This document shows positions 62,377-64,000 of a stretch of DNA of 64,000 bases, piece after piece. The translations under genes and the position numbers were made by a program. The stretch covers positions 124,001 through 188,000 of the forward strand of contig NZ_AUMD01000012.1 of the NCBI RefSeq assembly GCF_000430505.1, given 5' to 3'. The first letter of the stretch is position 1; each line of letters begins with the position of its first letter. The stretch comes from Eisenibacter elegans DSM 3317 (GTDB lineage: Bacteria > Bacteroidota > Bacteroidia > Cytophagales > Microscillaceae). Under the pieces are notes generated by a model, which was not told where the DNA came from, did no database searches, and saw only the letters and a list, made by a program, of their open reading frames with translations.

Positions 62377-62407
62377 CAAATATATGACAATAAGCATTTT
62401 AAGCAAG
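62377..62407 (-). promoter_or_regulatory. Promoter of the DUF4199 gene
   Basis: On the minus strand CTTG-N19-TATATTTG; the -7 element is a full match to TAnnTTTG. The -33 box overlaps the end of the aminotransferase gene. The ATG is about 44 bp downstream. Confidence 0.5.
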
Positions 62408-63592
62408 GGCTTCTTCAATACTTTGAAGAATAATGGTGCAAGCTTCGCGAATTTGCGCTTCTGTGATGATAAGTGGCGGGGCAATACGCATCGCATTATC
62501 ACAAAACAAGAACCAGTCTGTCAGCACGCCTTTTTCGATGGCTTTGTCAATGATGGGTTTGAGTACGTCGAAGGAGTCAAAAGCGACGGCCATCATCAGT
62601 CCACAATGTCGGACTTCGCGGATGGCGGGGTGTTTTAGCAGCGATTTGAAAAGTTGTGCTTTGGCTTCTACTTGTGTATAGAGCTGCTCTTGGGTGATAA
62701 TTTGTAAGGTAGCCAAAGCGGCCGCACAGCTCACCGGATGCCCGCCAAAGGTGCTAATATGACCCAAGATAGGGTCATTTTTGAGGTGTGCCATCAGGGC
62801 TTGCGAGGCGATAAATGCTCCGATTGGCATTCCCCCACCCATTCCCTTAGCACAAACCAAGATGTCAGGCACAATGCCCATTTGTTCAAAAGCCCAAAGG
62901 CTGCCCGTACGCCCGAAGCCGGCCTGGATCTCATCCAGAATGAGTAAGGCACCTACTTCGTCGCAGCGGCGGCGCAGAGCCTGAAAATATGCAGGACAGG
63001 CGGCCTTTACTCCGGCTTCGCCTTGGATGGTTTCGATAATGACGGCGGCGGTTTGGGGGGTGATGCTCTGTGTTAGGTCGCTAAAGCTGCCATAGTGTAT
63101 ATGGCTGACACCGGGCAGCAGTGGCCGAAAGGCTTGTTTGAAACGCTCGTCGCCGCCTACCGAAAGCGCACCTTGTGAGGAGCCGTGGTAAGCCTGATAA
63201 CACGAAACTATCTCGTAACGCCCTGTGGCGCGTTTGGCCAGCTTGAGCGCACCCTCTACGGCTTCGCTGCCCGAATTGACAAAATAAAAGTTATCAAGTG
63301 AGGGGGGTAAGTGTTGGGATAGCGCAGCAGCAAGTTGATTTTGAGGGCTTTGTACCAGCTCGCCATACACCATTACGTGTAGGTATTTGTCCAGTTGTTG
63401 GCGGATGGCATCGAGCACCTTGGGGTGCCGGTGGCCTACATTACTCACACCAATACCGGAGATGAGGTCGAGATAGGCTTTGCCATCAGGAGCATAAAAA
63501 TATACCCCTTCTGCCCGCTCTACTTCGAGTAATAACGGGAAATCAGTCGTTTGCGCCATATAGCGCAAAAAAGTATCTCTAGCAGAAAGCAT
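62399..63592 (-). CDS. Class III PLP aminotransferase (ornithine/acetylornithine-type)
   Basis: 397 residues. The fold-I class III set is complete: LDLISGIGVSNVGHRHPKVL near the start, FVNSGSEAVEGALKLAKRAT, CYQAYHGSSQGALSVGG, LLILDEIQAGFGRTGSLWAF with the PLP Asp, and the Lys in LVCAKGMGGGMPIGAFI. It transfers an amino group from an omega-amino substrate such as (acetyl)ornithine or an aspartate-type compound; the specific one is not clear. ATG at 63592. A TTG-N20-TATCTTTG promoter precedes it. Confidence 0.92.
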   Translation of the reverse strand: MLSARDTFLRYMAQTTDFPLLLEVERAEGVYFYAPDGKAYLDLISGIGVSNVGHRHPKVLDAIRQQLDKYLHVMVYGELVQSPQNQLAAALSQHLPPSLDNFYFVNSGSEAVEGALKLAKRATGRYEIVSCYQAYHGSSQGALSVGGDERFKQAFRPLLPGVSHIHYGSFSDLTQSITPQTAAVIIETIQGEAGVKAACPAYFQALRRRCDEVGALLILDEIQAGFGRTGSLWAFEQMGIVPDILVCAKGMGGGMPIGAFIASQALMAHLKNDPILGHISTFGGHPVSCAAALATLQIITQEQLYTQVEAKAQLFKSLLKHPAIREVRHCGLMMAVAFDSFDVLKPIIDKAIEKGVLTDWFLFCDNAMRIAPPLIITEAQIREACTIILQSIEEALA

Positions 63593-63623
63593 AAATAGTC
63601 ATAGGTTGGGTGATGGGTAACTC

Positions 63624-63654
63624 CAAAGATAGGTAAACCTCATTTATGTATCAA
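63624..63654 (-). promoter_or_regulatory. Promoter of the class III aminotransferase
   Basis: On the minus strand TTG-N20-TATCTTTG; the -7 element is a full match, ending 31 bp before the ATG. Confidence 0.6.
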
Positions 63655-64000
63655 CGTAACACTCTTGTTGACACAAAGCTGGAGGCTACCTTAGTTTTTA
63701 GTTGTGAGTTGTTTTATTGGTTTGATTTCCAATATATTACACAATAAACAAAACACGAGTTGTTTTTGCATTGGTACTTATCAGCCTATTTGTCTAGATA
63801 GGCCGCGTTTTCTTGGTGAGACAGCGCCTGAGGGTAACAAAATGAACAAAACATAAAATTATTTTTCAACACAAGTGTTTGTTTATCAGGATTTCAGCGC
63901 TTTGTTTAAGTAGTAGTGAATTTCTCTATTTCGGGTTTGGACCTTATGGGCTAGCTTTGTTCTACAATCTGAGCATTGGTTGTACACAACACATCCTGTT
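63655..64000. other. Right-hand flank, no gene recognised
   Basis: AT-rich sequence to the window edge, with no coherent frame and no tRNA-like, repeat-family or hairpin pattern. A gene may start beyond the edge. Confidence 0.5.

Overview
The window reads as chromosomal DNA of a Bacteroidota bacterium, probably of the Cytophagales type. Several lipoproteins and uncharacterised families are typical of that phylum (DUF4249, DUF4846, DUF4197 and DUF4199 types). Start codons lack consistent Shine-Dalgarno sequences. Several genes are preceded by the Bacteroidota promoter pattern TTTG (or TTG)-N19/20-TAnnTTTG. No rRNA, tRNA, complete insertion sequence, phage or plasmid gene was seen. The species cannot be named from the sequence.

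Layout. 1-5052 (minus strand): the N-terminal part of an M3 peptidase behind two small lipocalin-like proteins, a DinB-fold protein, a DUF4249 lipoprotein, a membrane/coiled-coil protein and a second DinB-fold protein. 5310-7493 (plus): three uncharacterised proteins, one a four-helix membrane protein. 7676-13962: pdxJ, then a divergent five-gene run (YqeY-like, CvpA-like, alpha/beta hydrolase, CBS protein, menD), then a FabH-type synthase. 14694-18186: a lysozyme-fold secreted protein, a SiaB-type kinase-fold protein, a CbpA-type DnaJ protein, then sucD under its own promoter. 18611-27665: an amino-acid permease, an M23 peptidase, a quinone-oxidoreductase-like protein, an AidB-type acyl-CoA dehydrogenase, a thiolase-like protein without the usual nucleophile, and a saccharopine-dehydrogenase-like protein. 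27722-33541: a DUF4846 protein, era, a DUF1275 membrane protein and a hybrid sensor kinase.

33780-40633 is a complete efflux locus: TetR regulator, TolC-like outer-membrane channel, lipoprotein adaptor and RND pump. 41007-46705 is housekeeping (CCA-adding enzyme, hslU, a RicT/PSP1 protein, purD). 46850-48278 holds a secreted papain-fold protease next to an unrecognised protein. 48667-57981 carries both CoA-transferase subunits, a short-chain dehydrogenase, an M1 peptidase, an aldo/keto reductase, a CHASE2 membrane protein, a DUF4197 lipoprotein and a class IV aminotransferase. 57992-63592 has a DUF2461 protein, a stand-alone cas6 with no array or other cas gene in the window, a second DUF4846 protein, a small metal-binding-domain protein, radC, a DUF4199 protein and a class III aminotransferase.

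Two families of short non-coding elements stand out. One is a 60-90 bp element bounded by TATACC...GGTATA with an AATC-rich half (five copies, all intergenic). The other is a pair of MITE-like elements with GAGyTTGTCTAAA-type inverted ends on both sides of the thiolase-like gene. The most interesting coding signals are the orphan cas6, the paralogous DUF4846 pair with conserved Cys and His, the secreted protease pair, and the lysozyme-fold/SiaB/CbpA operon.
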